NCBI RefSeq assembly: GCF_021545335.1
Contig: NZ_CP089312.1
Span: forward strand, 8,242,814 to 8,306,813
From: Streptomyces sp. GQFP
GTDB taxonomy: Bacteria; Actinomycetota; Actinomycetes; Streptomycetales; Streptomycetaceae
Reading direction: 5' to 3'
DNA length: 64,000 nt
How positions within the stretch are numbered: position 1 is the first letter of the stretch; every line of letters starts with the position of its first letter. The notes under the pieces were generated by a model. It was not told the DNA's origin and did not search any database. It worked only from the letters and a program-made list of their open reading frames with translations. Below, piece by piece: positions 37,528-46,570 of the stretch. The position numbers and the translations under genes were made by a program.

Positions 37528-38367
37528 TTACGCCGACGCGCCCTCCACAACCCGCGCCCGCAACTCCGCCCCCTCCAAAACCTCCCGCAACCGCCGCTCC
37601 ACCACCGGCAGCACCTCCCCCACCGTCACATCCCGCCCCAACTCGTTCGCGAGCGACGTAACCCCCGCATCGCGAATCCCGCACGGGATGATCCGGTCGA
37701 ACCACACGTTGTCCGGGTTCACGTTCAACGAGAAGCCGTGCATCGTGACCCCCTTCGCCACCCGGATCCCGATCGCCGCCAGCTTCCGGTCCTCGCGGCG
37801 CTGCCCGGCGTTGGACGGCGCGTACTCGGGCCCGTTCAGCCGAGGGTCGAACTCGTCGTCCGTCAGACGCGGGTCCAGGTCCAGGGAGAGGCCGCCGAGC
37901 GTTGCCGCGGGGCGGGACTCCACCGGGTCGCCCAGCACCCACACCCCACTCCGTCCCTCCACCCGAGACGTCTCGACCCCGAACTCCGCGCACGTCCGGA
38001 TCAGCGCCTCCTCCAGCCGCCGCACATGCGCCACGACGTCCACCGGACGCGGCAGCTTCTGGATGGGGTAGCCCACCAGCTGGCCGGGCCCGTGCCAGGT
38101 GATCTTGCCGCCGCGGTCCACGTCGATGACCGGCGTGCCGTCGAGGGGGCGCTCGCTCGGGTCGGTACGCCGTCCGGCCGTGTAGACCGGGGGGTGCACG
38201 AGAAGCAGGCACGTGTCGGGGATCTCGTCCGCGAAGCGGGCCGCGTGCACCCGGCGCTGCTCGTCCCAGGCCTCCTGGTAGTCGACGTACTCGACGCCGG
38301 CGGCGGCATCGGTGCCATCGACGCCCTCCGCACCGAACCCCATACGGACGAACCGCAACTCACTCAC
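37528..38367 (-). CDS. lipB: Octanoyl-[acyl carrier protein]:protein octanoyltransferase
   Basis: A 279-residue enzyme that moves octanoate from ACP to lipoyl domains, the step before LipA. Motifs include LLVHPPVYTAGRR, the R-G-G-x-x-T-W-H-G-P-G-Q-L-V-G-Y-P signature, MHGFSLNVNPD and the catalytic-cysteine region FDRIIPCGIRDAGVTSL. GTG 38367 is chosen because GGGGAGG is 8 bases upstream and the protein then starts at the first beta-strand (SELRFVRMGFG). It ends 3 bases after the palindromic repeat that separates it from lipA, so the two genes may have separate transcripts. Confidence 0.95.
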   Translation of the reverse strand: MSELRFVRMGFGAEGVDGTDAAAGVEYVDYQEAWDEQRRVHAARFADEIPDTCLLLVHPPVYTAGRRTDPSERPLDGTPVIDVDRGGKITWHGPGQLVGYPIQKLPRPVDVVAHVRRLEEALIRTCAEFGVETSRVEGRSGVWVLGDPVESRPAATLGGLSLDLDPRLTDDEFDPRLNGPEYAPSNAGQRREDRKLAAIGIRVAKGVTMHGFSLNVNPDNVWFDRIIPCGIRDAGVTSLANELGRDVTVGEVLPVVERRLREVLEGAELRARVVEGASA

Positions 38368-38615
38368 GGCAAGCGCCTCCCCGGCTACCTGGCTCCCTGG
38401 TTCCGTCAGGCACATAACGCGCCCAAGCCACTGTACGTCCGGCCGCTGCCCGTCAGTCCGGCGCCCAATCCTCACACGATCGGATGAATGTACGGCGAAA
38501 TGTGCGATCGGCTGCTTACGCTCCGCTACATTCGCGCCGTTCGCCAGGCCATAAGGGCTGCTCACCAGCAAACCGGGCACATCAGAGGGCCCGAAGGCAG
38601 GAGACCGCACCGCAG

Positions 38616-40058
38616 ATGACGGAACGACCCGCGCAGCGCACTCCCAATCGACAGCTCGCCGCGCTCATCGCAGAAGCGGGATTCTCCAACGCGGGTCTGG
38701 CCCGTCGGGTCGACCAGCTCGGCCTTGAACACGGACTCGATCTCAGATACGACAAGACATCGGTGACCCGATGGCTGCGCGGACAGCAGCCGCGCGGCAC
38801 CACCCCCGCCCTCATCGCCGAGGTGTTCACCCGGCGCCTGGGGCGACGCCTCACCGCCCAGGACCTCGGGCTCGACGCCTGCGCCCCTGTCTACGCGGGG
38901 CTGGAGTTCGCGGCCACCCCCGAGGAGGCCGTCGACATCGTCAGCGGGCTGTGGCGCAAGGACTCCGGCAGCCATGCCGAGCTGCGCAAGATCGCCTTCA
39001 CCCCGGCGGGGCTCGTCGTGCCCAGCCGGGACTGGTTGATCGGACGGCCCGACGACCGGGTGGGGCGTGGTGAGCAGTCGGCCGCCGTCCGGGTGCCCGT
39101 GCAGGGGCGGCCCGGCGTGCCCCGGCAGCGCGGGCAGGCCGAGCGCGGGCCCGGGCAGAAGGTCACCGGAGGCGACATCGCCGCCCTCCGTTCGGTCGGC
39201 GAGCTGTTCCGCACCCTCGACGACGCCTATGGCGGCGGCCACGCCAGACAGGCGCTCGTCCGCTACCTCGAACACGAGACCGAGCCCATGCTGCGCGGCA
39301 CGTACGGCGAGCAGACGGGCCGCCGCCTGTTCGCGGCGGCCTCCGATCTCACCCGGCTCGCGGGCTGGACGTCGTACGACATCGCCGCGCACGGACTCGC
39401 CCAGCGCTACTTCGTGCAGGCGCTGCGGCTCGCGCAGGCGGCGGGGGACCGGGCGTACGGCTCGTACGTGCTGGCCACCATGAGCCGGCAGGCCGTCTAC
39501 CTCGGGCACGGGCGGGAGGCCGTGCAGCTCGCGCGGGTGGCCCAGCAGGGTGTCGGTACGACCGCGCCGCCCGTCGTGCAGTCGCTGCTGCACGCGTGCG
39601 AGGCGCGCGCCCACGGGGTGCTCGGTGAGGTTCGGGCCTGTACAGCCTCGCTCGTACGGGCCGAACGCGCGCTCGAAGCGGCGCGGCCCGGTGACGAGGT
39701 GCCGCACTGGGCGCGGTTCTTCGACGAGGCGCAGCTTGCCGACGAGTTCGGGCACTGTCATCGCGATCTGCAGCAGTTCCGGGCCGCTGCCCAGCATGCG
39801 GAGCGTTCGCTGCAGTTGCGCGCGCCTGCGTTCGCGCGCAGTCGGCTCTTCTGCCGGGTTGTGCTTGCCTCGGCCCGGCTGGGACTGGGCGAGTTGGACC
39901 AGGCCTGTCAGTTGGGGGCCGAGGCGGCGGGGGCGGCGGCGGAGATGCGGTCTGTGCGGGCGACGGAGTATGTGCGGGACTTTGAACGGCGGTTGGAGCC
40001 GTATCGGGATGCGGCGCCTGTCAGGGGGTACCGGGACAAGGTTGCTGCGCTCGGGTAG
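38616..40058 (+). CDS. NsdA-like TPR regulatory protein
   Basis: A 480-residue protein. The N-terminal 85 residues hold a helix-turn-helix-like part (LAALIAEAGFSNAGLARRVD and YDKTSVTRWLRGQQPRG). The remainder is alpha-helical with TPR-like pairs (LAGWTSYDIAAHGLAQRYFV, QALRLAQAAGDRAYGSYVLA). The architecture fits the Streptomyces NsdA-type family, of which NsdA itself negatively affects differentiation and antibiotics; this gene is a paralogue at a different locus. ATG 38616 has GGAG about 12 bases upstream, which is long. It is divergent from lipB. Confidence 0.82.
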   Translation: MTERPAQRTPNRQLAALIAEAGFSNAGLARRVDQLGLEHGLDLRYDKTSVTRWLRGQQPRGTTPALIAEVFTRRLGRRLTAQDLGLDACAPVYAGLEFAATPEEAVDIVSGLWRKDSGSHAELRKIAFTPAGLVVPSRDWLIGRPDDRVGRGEQSAAVRVPVQGRPGVPRQRGQAERGPGQKVTGGDIAALRSVGELFRTLDDAYGGGHARQALVRYLEHETEPMLRGTYGEQTGRRLFAAASDLTRLAGWTSYDIAAHGLAQRYFVQALRLAQAAGDRAYGSYVLATMSRQAVYLGHGREAVQLARVAQQGVGTTAPPVVQSLLHACEARAHGVLGEVRACTASLVRAERALEAARPGDEVPHWARFFDEAQLADEFGHCHRDLQQFRAAAQHAERSLQLRAPAFARSRLFCRVVLASARLGLGELDQACQLGAEAAGAAAEMRSVRATEYVRDFERRLEPYRDAAPVRGYRDKVAALG

Positions 40059-40097
40059 GCGGGGGTGCCGCTTGGTGTCGTCGGTTCGGTGCTGCGC

Positions 40098-40144
40098 CGT
40101 TGTGGCTGGTCGCGCAGTTCCCCGCGCCCCTGAAGGGGCGCGGT
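40098..40144 (+). repeat. Short dispersed repeat, copy C
   Basis: GGCTGGTCGCGCAGTTCCCC then GCGCCCC-tgaa-GGGGCGC, a perfect 7-bp hairpin. It lies 40 bases after the TPR regulator's stop and before the convergent oxidoreductase gene. Confidence 0.9.
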
Positions 40145-40183
40145 CGAACCGTCGCTATCACGCTCACGCCCGTCTGGGCCCCG

Positions 40184-41587
40184 CTACGCCGCCTCCGCCG
40201 TTGCCGGCGTGCACGTCGGCAACGGCTCAGGTGCGTGTACTGGCTCCGCGCCCAGGTCCGTCAGGATGGCGGACGCGGCTCGGTGGCCCGAGTGCAGGGC
40301 GCCCTGGACTGTGCTGGTGTCGCGGTGGTCGCCGCATACGTACAGGCCTGCCAGGAGGCGTACCGGGCGGCGTAGGTCGTGGGGTGGGCGCATTGCCGGT
40401 ACCGCCTCGGTGGTGTGGTGGACGGCGAGGGTCTCCCAGTGGGTGGTCGACATGCCGTAGAGGCGGGACAGGTGGGCTCGTGCCGCCTTGTCCACGTCCT
40501 GTGGAGGAGTGCCCAGCACCGTTGACGAGATCAGCGGGCGGCCTGCGGGGGAGCGGGACGGGTCCACGCGGCTGATCACCGACGTGTGTGCGACCGGGCC
40601 CCGGCGGTCCGCGTCCAGGAGCAGGAACGCGCCGGTCTCCGGGGGCTCGTCGGTCGTGTGGTGGACGACGGTCACCGGGTGGAAGTCGGGTACGCGCAGG
40701 CCGGGCAGCAGGTCGGCGGCGGCGCGGGCGTCGGTCGCCACCAGGAGGGCACGGCAGCGCAGTTCGCCGTGGTCGGCGGTGGTCACGAGGTTCGTGGCGA
40801 TGGACGTGACCCGCACCCCGGTGTGCACCGTGCCTGGCGGCAGTGTCCGCGCCAGCAGCTCCGGCAGGGTCTCCGCGCCGCCCTCCGGCACGCACAGCCG
40901 GCCGCTCGCGAACGCCCGCAGCGCGAGATCCGCGCACCGGCTCGACGTGGTCAGCTCGGGGTCGCAGAGCAGCGCGGCGAGCAGCGGGCGCAGGAAGCCC
41001 TCGATCGTCCGTGCGGGCAGGCCGCGGTTGGCCAGGGCGCGGGCGGCCGGCAGCTCGGGGCGGGCCAGCAGGCGCTGTACGGGGACGGCGGCGAGCCGGC
41101 CCAGTGCGGCGCCCAGCCGGGCCTGGTCGACCGCGCCGCCGACCGCACCGGCGAGCGGTGCGCCGGTGCGCGCCCCCACCGATGCCACCGGCCGGGGGGA
41201 CCTGGCCGCCCGCGCCGGCCTGGGGGCGCCTGCCAGGGCGCGTACCGCACCGAGTGCGCCCCGTGCGCCCCCGCCGCTCAGCGGAGCGCCCGCGCGGTGC
41301 CTGCGTCCGTCGCTGTGCACCAGGACACCGGGTGCGAAGGGACGCAGGACGAGCGCGTCGAGGCCCGGGGTCAGCCGCAGTTCGGGATACGACGTGGACA
41401 GCAGCTGCCCGATCCGGTCGAGCCGGAAACCGTCGACCTTCTCGGTCGCCATCCGGCCCCCGACGTAAGGGGCGGCCTCCAGGACAGCGGTCGTTACTCC
41501 TGCGCTGGTCAGCCGATGGGCGGCCGCGAGTCCGGCGACCCCGGCCCCCACGATGACGACGTCCGCCTGGTACGTGGGCTCAAGCAC
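40184..41587 (-). CDS. FAD-dependent amine oxidase-type oxidoreductase
   Basis: A 467-residue flavoprotein. The N-terminal dinucleotide-binding fold is DVVIVGAGVAGLAAAHRL, followed by VLEAAPYVGGRM with the acidic residue and GG-R-M pattern of amine-oxidase/phytoene-desaturase-like enzymes. The C-terminal FAD motif is LYVCGDHRDTSTVQGALHSG. An Ala/Arg/Pro-rich insertion lies at about 110-165. The substrate is unknown. GTG 41587 is preceded by GAGGGAGG at about 4 bases, better supported than the ATG 186 bases earlier. It is near an SDR epimerase gene, with no obvious shared pathway. Confidence 0.83.
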   Translation of the reverse strand: MLEPTYQADVVIVGAGVAGLAAAHRLTSAGVTTAVLEAAPYVGGRMATEKVDGFRLDRIGQLLSTSYPELRLTPGLDALVLRPFAPGVLVHSDGRRHRAGAPLSGGGARGALGAVRALAGAPRPARAARSPRPVASVGARTGAPLAGAVGGAVDQARLGAALGRLAAVPVQRLLARPELPAARALANRGLPARTIEGFLRPLLAALLCDPELTTSSRCADLALRAFASGRLCVPEGGAETLPELLARTLPPGTVHTGVRVTSIATNLVTTADHGELRCRALLVATDARAAADLLPGLRVPDFHPVTVVHHTTDEPPETGAFLLLDADRRGPVAHTSVISRVDPSRSPAGRPLISSTVLGTPPQDVDKAARAHLSRLYGMSTTHWETLAVHHTTEAVPAMRPPHDLRRPVRLLAGLYVCGDHRDTSTVQGALHSGHRAASAILTDLGAEPVHAPEPLPTCTPATAEAA

Positions 41588-41815
41588 GTGCCCTCCCTCG
41601 ATCGCGGTGTGACGCGGCCGGCCGGGGCTCCGCTGCCCCAACAGGCTTACGGGATAAGCGAGTTCGGTCGTTCGGACCGTTCGGACCGAGAGTAGGGCGG
41701 CTCGCGGCAGGCGGAAGTCGCGCATGAACAGGGCACGGTCGCACAGCGGTCGCATGCGGTCGCACACGGTCAACCGGGTGTGGTCCCGGGGCGCGGAGGG
41801 GGGATCAGGCAGGGA

Positions 41816-42715
41816 TCAGGCCAGTGCCGCCCGGATCGCGTCGTCGATCTCCGGGAACGCGAACGTGAACCCGGACTCAAGGAGCCGCTTCGGCAGCACG
41901 CGCGCGCTGCCGAGCACATCCCCGGACATCTCGCCCAGCACCAGCCGCAGCACGGGCGACGGCACCGTGAAGAGCGTCGGCCGGTGCAGCACACGCCCCA
42001 TCGCCGCCGTGATCTCGCGATTGGTGAGCGGCTGGGGTGCCGTCAGGTTGAACGGTCCGGACAGCCCGTCGGTGTCGATGAGATGCCGGATCGCGGCCAC
42101 CTCGTCGTGCAGCGAGACGAACGACCAGTACTGTCGTCCGTCGCCCATCCGCCCGCCGAGGCCCGCCTTGAACAGGGGGAACAGCTTTCCCCAGGCCCCG
42201 CCCCCGCGCGCCACCACCAGCCCGGTCCGCGCGAAGGCCGTCCGGACGCCCGCCTCCTGGGCCGGGCCCGTGGCCGCCTCCCACTCCACGCACAGCGACG
42301 GCAGGAAACCGTCCCCCGCGGGGGCGTCCTCGTCCACGGACCGCTCGCCGGTCTCCCCGTAGTAGCCCATCGCGCTGCCGTTCACGAAGACCCGCGGCGG
42401 CTCGTCCAGCGAGGCGACCGCCTCGGCGAGCGTCGCCGTCCCCAGGAGGCGGCTCTCCCGGATCGTCCGCTTGTACGAGTCCGTCCAGCGCCGGTCCCCG
42501 ACCCCCGCCCCGGCCAGGTTCACCACGGCGTCGCAGCCCACGAGCCCGGCCGGGTCGACCGTCCGTCCTGCGGGGTCCCAGCGGACCTCGTCCTTCGTCC
42601 GGGGCGCACGCCGTACCAGCCGGCGCACCTCGTGCCCGTCGGCGGTCAGGGACCGCACCAGCGCCGTACCGATGAGACCGGACGCACCGGCCACCACGAT
42701 TCGCGAGCGTTCCAT
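41816..42715 (-). CDS. TIGR01777-type NAD-dependent epimerase (SDR39U1-like)
   Basis: A 299-residue extended short-chain dehydrogenase. It opens with IVVAGASGLIGTALVRSL (G-x-x-G-x-x-G Rossmann motif), then AVVNLAGAGVGDRRW, FVNGSAMGYYG (Ser and Tyr-x-x-x-Lys-like region modified as in this family) and SFVSLHDEVAAIRHLID. A DUF1731-type C-terminus follows (VLPKRLLESGFTFAFPEIDD). Function is not established in bacteria. ATG 42715 has AGGA 7 bases upstream. Divergent from the acetyltransferase gene. Confidence 0.87.
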   Translation of the reverse strand: MERSRIVVAGASGLIGTALVRSLTADGHEVRRLVRRAPRTKDEVRWDPAGRTVDPAGLVGCDAVVNLAGAGVGDRRWTDSYKRTIRESRLLGTATLAEAVASLDEPPRVFVNGSAMGYYGETGERSVDEDAPAGDGFLPSLCVEWEAATGPAQEAGVRTAFARTGLVVARGGGAWGKLFPLFKAGLGGRMGDGRQYWSFVSLHDEVAAIRHLIDTDGLSGPFNLTAPQPLTNREITAAMGRVLHRPTLFTVPSPVLRLVLGEMSGDVLGSARVLPKRLLESGFTFAFPEIDDAIRAALA

Positions 42716-42777
42716 GGTCCTATCCTGCGCCACCGGCCCCTGACCCGTTGTCGTACCCCCGCTCTACAGTGATCTCC

Positions 42778-43317
42778 ATGCCGCCCGACTCACAGCGATC
42801 ACACCAGCGGAACGACGCGTACGAGAGCGGCGAGCCGTTCGTGCGCCTCGCCCTGCCCGACGACGAGGACGTCCTCGGCCGGCTCGACCGCGCCACCTGG
42901 TCCACCCTGCACTCCGTCACACCCCGGGCCAGACCGCCGTACACGCCCTTCTTCCAGGAGAACTCCGACCCGCGCGACCATCTGGTCGCCGTGACCGGGG
43001 ACGGCCGGACAGTGGGCTATGTGCGGCTCGCCCGGCCCACCCCGCTCGCGTCGAACGCGCATGTCCGGCAGATCCAGGGGCTCGCCGTCGCCGACGAGGC
43101 ACGCGGCATGGGCGTGGGGCGGCTGCTGATCCGGGCCGCCGTGGCCGAGGCCCGCAGCCGGGGCGCCCTGCGCCTCTCGCTGCGCGTCCTCGGACACAAC
43201 ACCCCGGCCCGCAGGCTGTACGAGTCGGAGGGCTTCGTCGTCGAGGGCATACAGCCCCGGGAGTTCCTGCTGGACGGGGAGTTCGTGGACGACGTACTCA
43301 TGGGCCGGGAGCTGTAG
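42778..43317 (+). CDS. GNAT-family N-acetyltransferase
   Basis: A 179-residue protein. The acetyl-CoA-binding motif A is QGLAVADEARGMGVGRLLIR (Q/R-x-x-G-x-G/A pattern), followed by LRVLGHNTPARRLYESEGFV, the usual motif B. The substrate is not predictable. ATG 42778 lacks a ribosome-binding site, and TACAGT 8 bases upstream could be a -10 box, so the message may be leaderless. Its start region is 62 bases from the divergent epimerase start. Confidence 0.85.
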   Translation: MPPDSQRSHQRNDAYESGEPFVRLALPDDEDVLGRLDRATWSTLHSVTPRARPPYTPFFQENSDPRDHLVAVTGDGRTVGYVRLARPTPLASNAHVRQIQGLAVADEARGMGVGRLLIRAAVAEARSRGALRLSLRVLGHNTPARRLYESEGFVVEGIQPREFLLDGEFVDDVLMGREL

Positions 43318-43362
43318 TCACCAAGGAGGCGCCAAGGAGGCACCAAGGAGCCGCCAGGACGC

Positions 43363-44547
43363 TTACGACGTGACCAGGTCGCCCGTGTCCACCGGTGTCG
43401 TCGAGGCCGCCGCGCGTTCGGCGTCGCCGGAGACCTCGTCCACCGTCAGGACGTAGCCCGTCTCGTCGTCGGACGTGGAGCGGGCGAAGACCACGCCGTA
43501 CACCTTGCCGTCCGTGGTGAGGAGCGGGCCGCCGGAGTTGCCGGGGCGGACGGTCGAGCGGATCGAGTAGATCTCGCGGGTCACCGTCTCGTCGTTGTAG
43601 ATGTTCTGGCCCCGCGCCCGCACCTTGTCGGCGACCGTCGCCGCCTGCAGATTCAGGTCGCCGTCCTGCGGATAGCCCGCGACCACCGCCGAGTCGCCCC
43701 GCTTCGCGCTGTCGTCGAAGCGCAGGACAGGGGCGCGCAGATCCGGGACGTACAGCACCGCCACGTCCTTGTCGGGGTCGAAGAGCACCACCCGCGCCTC
43801 GTACGCCGTCCCGACGCCGCCCACCCGGACGGTCGGCTCGTCGATGCCCGCCACCACATGGGCGTTGGTCATCACATGGCGGGCGGAGTAGACGAAGCCG
43901 CTGCCCTCGCGGCCCTGGTTGCCCGCGACGCCCTCGACCTTGACCGTGCTCATCTTGGCCGCGTTCGTCGCGCTCGCCGTGACGCTGTCCCCGGTGGGCT
44001 TGGCGACACTCGTCGCCGGTTCGTTCTCGAAGGGGTTGAAGACCTGCGGGAAGCCCGCCTGGGTGAGCGCGGACGTGGCCCGGGAGAACCAGGTCGGGGT
44101 GGTCTCCGGCATCGCGTTCTGCACCGCGCCCAGCAGCGCCGAGTCCCGGATCGCCGTCGTGACCAGCGGCGAGGAGGAGGCGCCCAGGACGCTCGCGGCC
44201 ACCCAGGCCACCAGCAGCACGGCGACCGCGTTGGCCGCGGCCCCGCCGACCCCGTCGGCGACCCGCAGCGGCCCCTGGTCCAGCTCGCGGCGCAGCTTCA
44301 GCGCGAGTCTGCCCATCAGCTCATGACCCACCACGGCCGGCACCAGCACCGTGAGCACGGCCGTCACCGTGGCGCCGGGCGTCCCGGCCTCGACCAGCTC
44401 CATGATCCACGGCAGCACCCACACCCCGATGACGGCGCCGCCCACGAACCCGGCCAGTGAGACACAGCCCGCCACCAGACCACGCCGGTAACCGGACGCG
44501 GCATAGCCGAGGATCACCAGCAACAGCAGGATGTCGAGCAGGTCCAC
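43363..44547 (-). CDS. MarP-like membrane serine protease (CvpA plus trypsin-like domain)
   Basis: A 394-residue protein. The first 150 residues form a CvpA-type membrane domain with four hydrophobic helices (from LLDILLLLVILGYAASGY). The extracytoplasmic domain has the triad His230 in TNAHVVAG, Asp261 in DPDKDVAVLYV and Ser338 in RPGNSGGPL. This order matches MarP (Rv3671c) of mycobacteria, which protects against acid and oxidative stress by processing the peptidoglycan hydrolase RipA. A PGRP amidase gene stands directly divergent, which is suggestive of a cell-wall link. GTG 44547 follows AAAGG at a long distance, and ends at a plausible N-terminus. Confidence 0.88.
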   Translation of the reverse strand: MDLLDILLLLVILGYAASGYRRGLVAGCVSLAGFVGGAVIGVWVLPWIMELVEAGTPGATVTAVLTVLVPAVVGHELMGRLALKLRRELDQGPLRVADGVGGAAANAVAVLLVAWVAASVLGASSSPLVTTAIRDSALLGAVQNAMPETTPTWFSRATSALTQAGFPQVFNPFENEPATSVAKPTGDSVTASATNAAKMSTVKVEGVAGNQGREGSGFVYSARHVMTNAHVVAGIDEPTVRVGGVGTAYEARVVLFDPDKDVAVLYVPDLRAPVLRFDDSAKRGDSAVVAGYPQDGDLNLQAATVADKVRARGQNIYNDETVTREIYSIRSTVRPGNSGGPLLTTDGKVYGVVFARSTSDDETGYVLTVDEVSGDAERAAASTTPVDTGDLVTS

Positions 44548-44679
44548 TCCGGCCGCCTTTCTCCTGGACCCCTTGGTCCCCCTGTACATGCGGTTTGCAT
44601 GCGGTAGTACGCGCGGGACGGGTCCGGTGATCAGCCGCCGCTCACTCCCACAGGCGCTTCAGATCCCCGGACCTCTAAA

Positions 44680-44700
44680 AACGTCCCGGACCGGGACGTT
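44680..44700. promoter_or_regulatory. Perfect 21-bp palindrome between the MarP-like and amidase genes
   Basis: AACGTCCCGG-A-CCGGGACGTT is symmetric about one central base and so is better suited to a protein dimer than to an RNA hairpin. It lies 63 bases before the amidase start and 133 bases before the protease start, so it could be a shared operator. Confidence 0.5.
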
Positions 44701-44762
44701 GGTTCCACCAAGTGGCACACCACACATCGCGGGCGGAACGGAACCGACCCACAGTTGGGCCC

Positions 44763-45557
44763 ATGGGTTCCAAGGGGTCCATGGGTGACTCGCGTGTCCG
44801 CCGCGTGCCGGGCGCCGCCCGCGCGGTGCTCGCCTGCCTGCCCGGAATCGCCGCCGCCGTCGGCCTGGTCCTCTGCGCGGCGGGCATCGACCGGACGACC
44901 GCGCGCCCCGCCCACCCCGTCGCGGCCCGCCCGGCCGTCGCCCACCCCGCCGCCAAGCCGCGCATCGTGCCCCGTACCGCCTGGATCGCGGACGCCGAAC
45001 GCAGCCAGCCGCCGCCGCGCTACGACGACCGGGTCGTCGCCGTGTTCATCCACCACACCGACTCGCCCAACGGCTACGACTGCGCCGACGCGCCCCGCAT
45101 CATCCGCTACCTGTACGCGGGCCAGACCGGCAGCCGGGACTGGGACGACATCGGCTACAACTTCGTCGTCGACCGCTGCGGCACGATCTACGAGGGCCGC
45201 GCGGGAGGCGTAGACCGCCCCGTCACCGGCGCCCACACCCAGGGCTTCAACCACCGAACCACCGGCATCGCCGCCCTCGGCACCTTCACGGCGGGCGTGC
45301 CGGTACCGCAGGCCATGACCGACGCGATCGCCGCCCTCGCCGCCTGGAAACTCGGCCTCTCGGGCACCGACCCGCGCACCCGCGTACCTCTGGTCTCCAG
45401 CAACAGCCTGAGCCGGTACCGCTCTGGCACCAAGGTCTCCCTGCCCGCCCTGGCGGGCCACACGGAGGGCTACATGACGAGCTGCCCCGGCGCCGCCCTC
45501 ACGGCCCGCCTCCCGGCGATCAGACAGACGGCGGCGCGACTGCAGGGCAGGCGTTGA
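44763..45557 (+). CDS. Exported PGRP-type N-acetylmuramoyl-L-alanine amidase
   Basis: A 264-residue protein. A basic start and hydrophobic segment (AVLACLPGIAAAVGLVLCAA) give a signal or anchor. The amidase_2/PGRP domain starts at IVPRTAWIADAERSQPP and has zinc ligands in VFIHHTDSPN and HTEGYMTSCPG, plus IGYNFVVDRCGTIYEGRAGG. It would cleave the lactyl-peptide bond in peptidoglycan. Two in-frame ATGs (44763 and 44781) compete; AAGGGG is only 3 bases before the second, so the start is unsettled. It is divergent from the MarP-like gene. Confidence 0.88.
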   Translation: MGSKGSMGDSRVRRVPGAARAVLACLPGIAAAVGLVLCAAGIDRTTARPAHPVAARPAVAHPAAKPRIVPRTAWIADAERSQPPPRYDDRVVAVFIHHTDSPNGYDCADAPRIIRYLYAGQTGSRDWDDIGYNFVVDRCGTIYEGRAGGVDRPVTGAHTQGFNHRTTGIAALGTFTAGVPVPQAMTDAIAALAAWKLGLSGTDPRTRVPLVSSNSLSRYRSGTKVSLPALAGHTEGYMTSCPGAALTARLPAIRQTAARLQGRR

Positions 45558-45672
45558 GGCGGAAGCCGGAAGTGGGCCGGCTCGGGCTCACAGGTACGTC
45601 ACAGCGCACTCAACGGGGCGCCCCAACTCCCGGTCCTACCTTCGTCGTACGCACTGACTGGAGGTGGGGATC

Positions 45673-45927
45673 ATGAGCAGCAGCAGTCGTACGAACCCGC
45701 TGGAGCGGGCCGACGGCAAGAGGTCTTCCGGCGGCTGGACCGGGGGAGCGCGGGGTCCGTGGACCGTGCTCTGCGCGGTGGCGACGGTCGTCCTGGGCCC
45801 GGCGGCGGTCACGGCCTCCGCCCTCGACCAGGCCAACGCGGCCCCCATGCACCACGCGGTACGGGCCGACCAGACGCAGCAGGCGTACATCCCGTCGGAC
45901 CTGACCCGTAGGCGCACGGCCGTATGA
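45673..45927 (+). CDS. Small exported or membrane protein (84 residues)
   Basis: The protein has a hydrophilic Ser/Arg start, one hydrophobic segment (VLCAVATVVLGPAAVTASAL) that may be a signal ending near ANA/A, and a short polar tail. GGAGGT lies 7 bases before ATG 45673, decisive against the in-frame GTG at 45664. Codon usage is typical for the region. Function unknown. Confidence 0.68.
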   Translation: MSSSSRTNPLERADGKRSSGGWTGGARGPWTVLCAVATVVLGPAAVTASALDQANAAPMHHAVRADQTQQAYIPSDLTRRRTAV

Positions 45928-45948
45928 CGAACGGGGCCCGTGGGCGGG

Positions 45949-46473
45949 TCAGCCGCCCTTGAAGCGCTGCCACAGCTTGGGGAACCGGTCGGCGAGCGCC
46001 CCTTCGTCCGCCAGGTCGATCGGCGTGCCCTCGGGCTCCGCGGGCGCGGGCGGAATACCCAGGTCCGGGGTGACGGTGCCGGTGAGCTGCTCGTACGCCT
46101 CGTCGGCCGCGTAGCCCAGCTCCTCGCCGTCCCCGTCGATCTCGTCGTCGAAGTCGTCGAGCAGATCGGCGAGCGAGTCGGGATCGCCGTGCAGAGCGCC
46201 CTCGAAAACCTCCCGACCCTGCCCGATCAGCCAGCACCGGAAGAAGTCGAAGCCGTCCTCGCCGGCCCCGTCGAGCAGCACCCGGGCGGCGCCCCACAGA
46301 TCCCAGCGGTAGGCGCGGTTGTAGCGCGACTCGAAGTGCCGGGCGAAGTCGAGGACCGAGTCCGGATCGAGCTGGAGCAACCGCTCGACCAGCAGATCGG
46401 CCTGATCCTCGGGGTCACCCTCGGCGGCCTCACGGGTCGCGTCCACCAGCTCCCAGAACTCCGTCTCGTCCAT
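45949..46473 (-). CDS. DUF4240 protein
   Basis: A 174-residue acidic protein starting MDETEFWELVDATREAAEGD, with RYNRAYRWDLWGAARVLLDG and DFFRCWLIGQGREVFEGALH, which match DUF4240, a family of unknown function in actinobacteria. A GTG directly precedes the ATG (46476), so the protein may have one more residue. It is encoded downstream of the WYL regulator on the same strand with 94 bases between. A toxin-immunity-like role has been suggested for similar families, but nothing here shows it. Confidence 0.85.
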   Translation of the reverse strand: MDETEFWELVDATREAAEGDPEDQADLLVERLLQLDPDSVLDFARHFESRYNRAYRWDLWGAARVLLDGAGEDGFDFFRCWLIGQGREVFEGALHGDPDSLADLLDDFDDEIDGDGEELGYAADEAYEQLTGTVTPDLGIPPAPAEPEGTPIDLADEGALADRFPKLWQRFKGG

Positions 46474-46570
46474 CACGGGTCCAGCATCGGCCCTGGGGGA
46501 GAGGCGCGCACGTGGAGCTGCACGGATTGTGATGGGGTGTACAGGGTCGATGGGGGTGCGGTGCGCGTGC

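Noticed and set aside
41588..41773. N-terminal extension of the FAD oxidoreductase
   Set aside because: The FAD-binding strand begins 9 residues after GTG 41587, which has a good ribosome-binding site; the extension has no domain.
42748..42777. A promoter -35/-10 pair (TTGTCG and TACAGT) for the acetyltransferase gene
   Set aside because: The spacing of 11 bases is too short for a standard promoter; only the -10-like box is retained as a hint.
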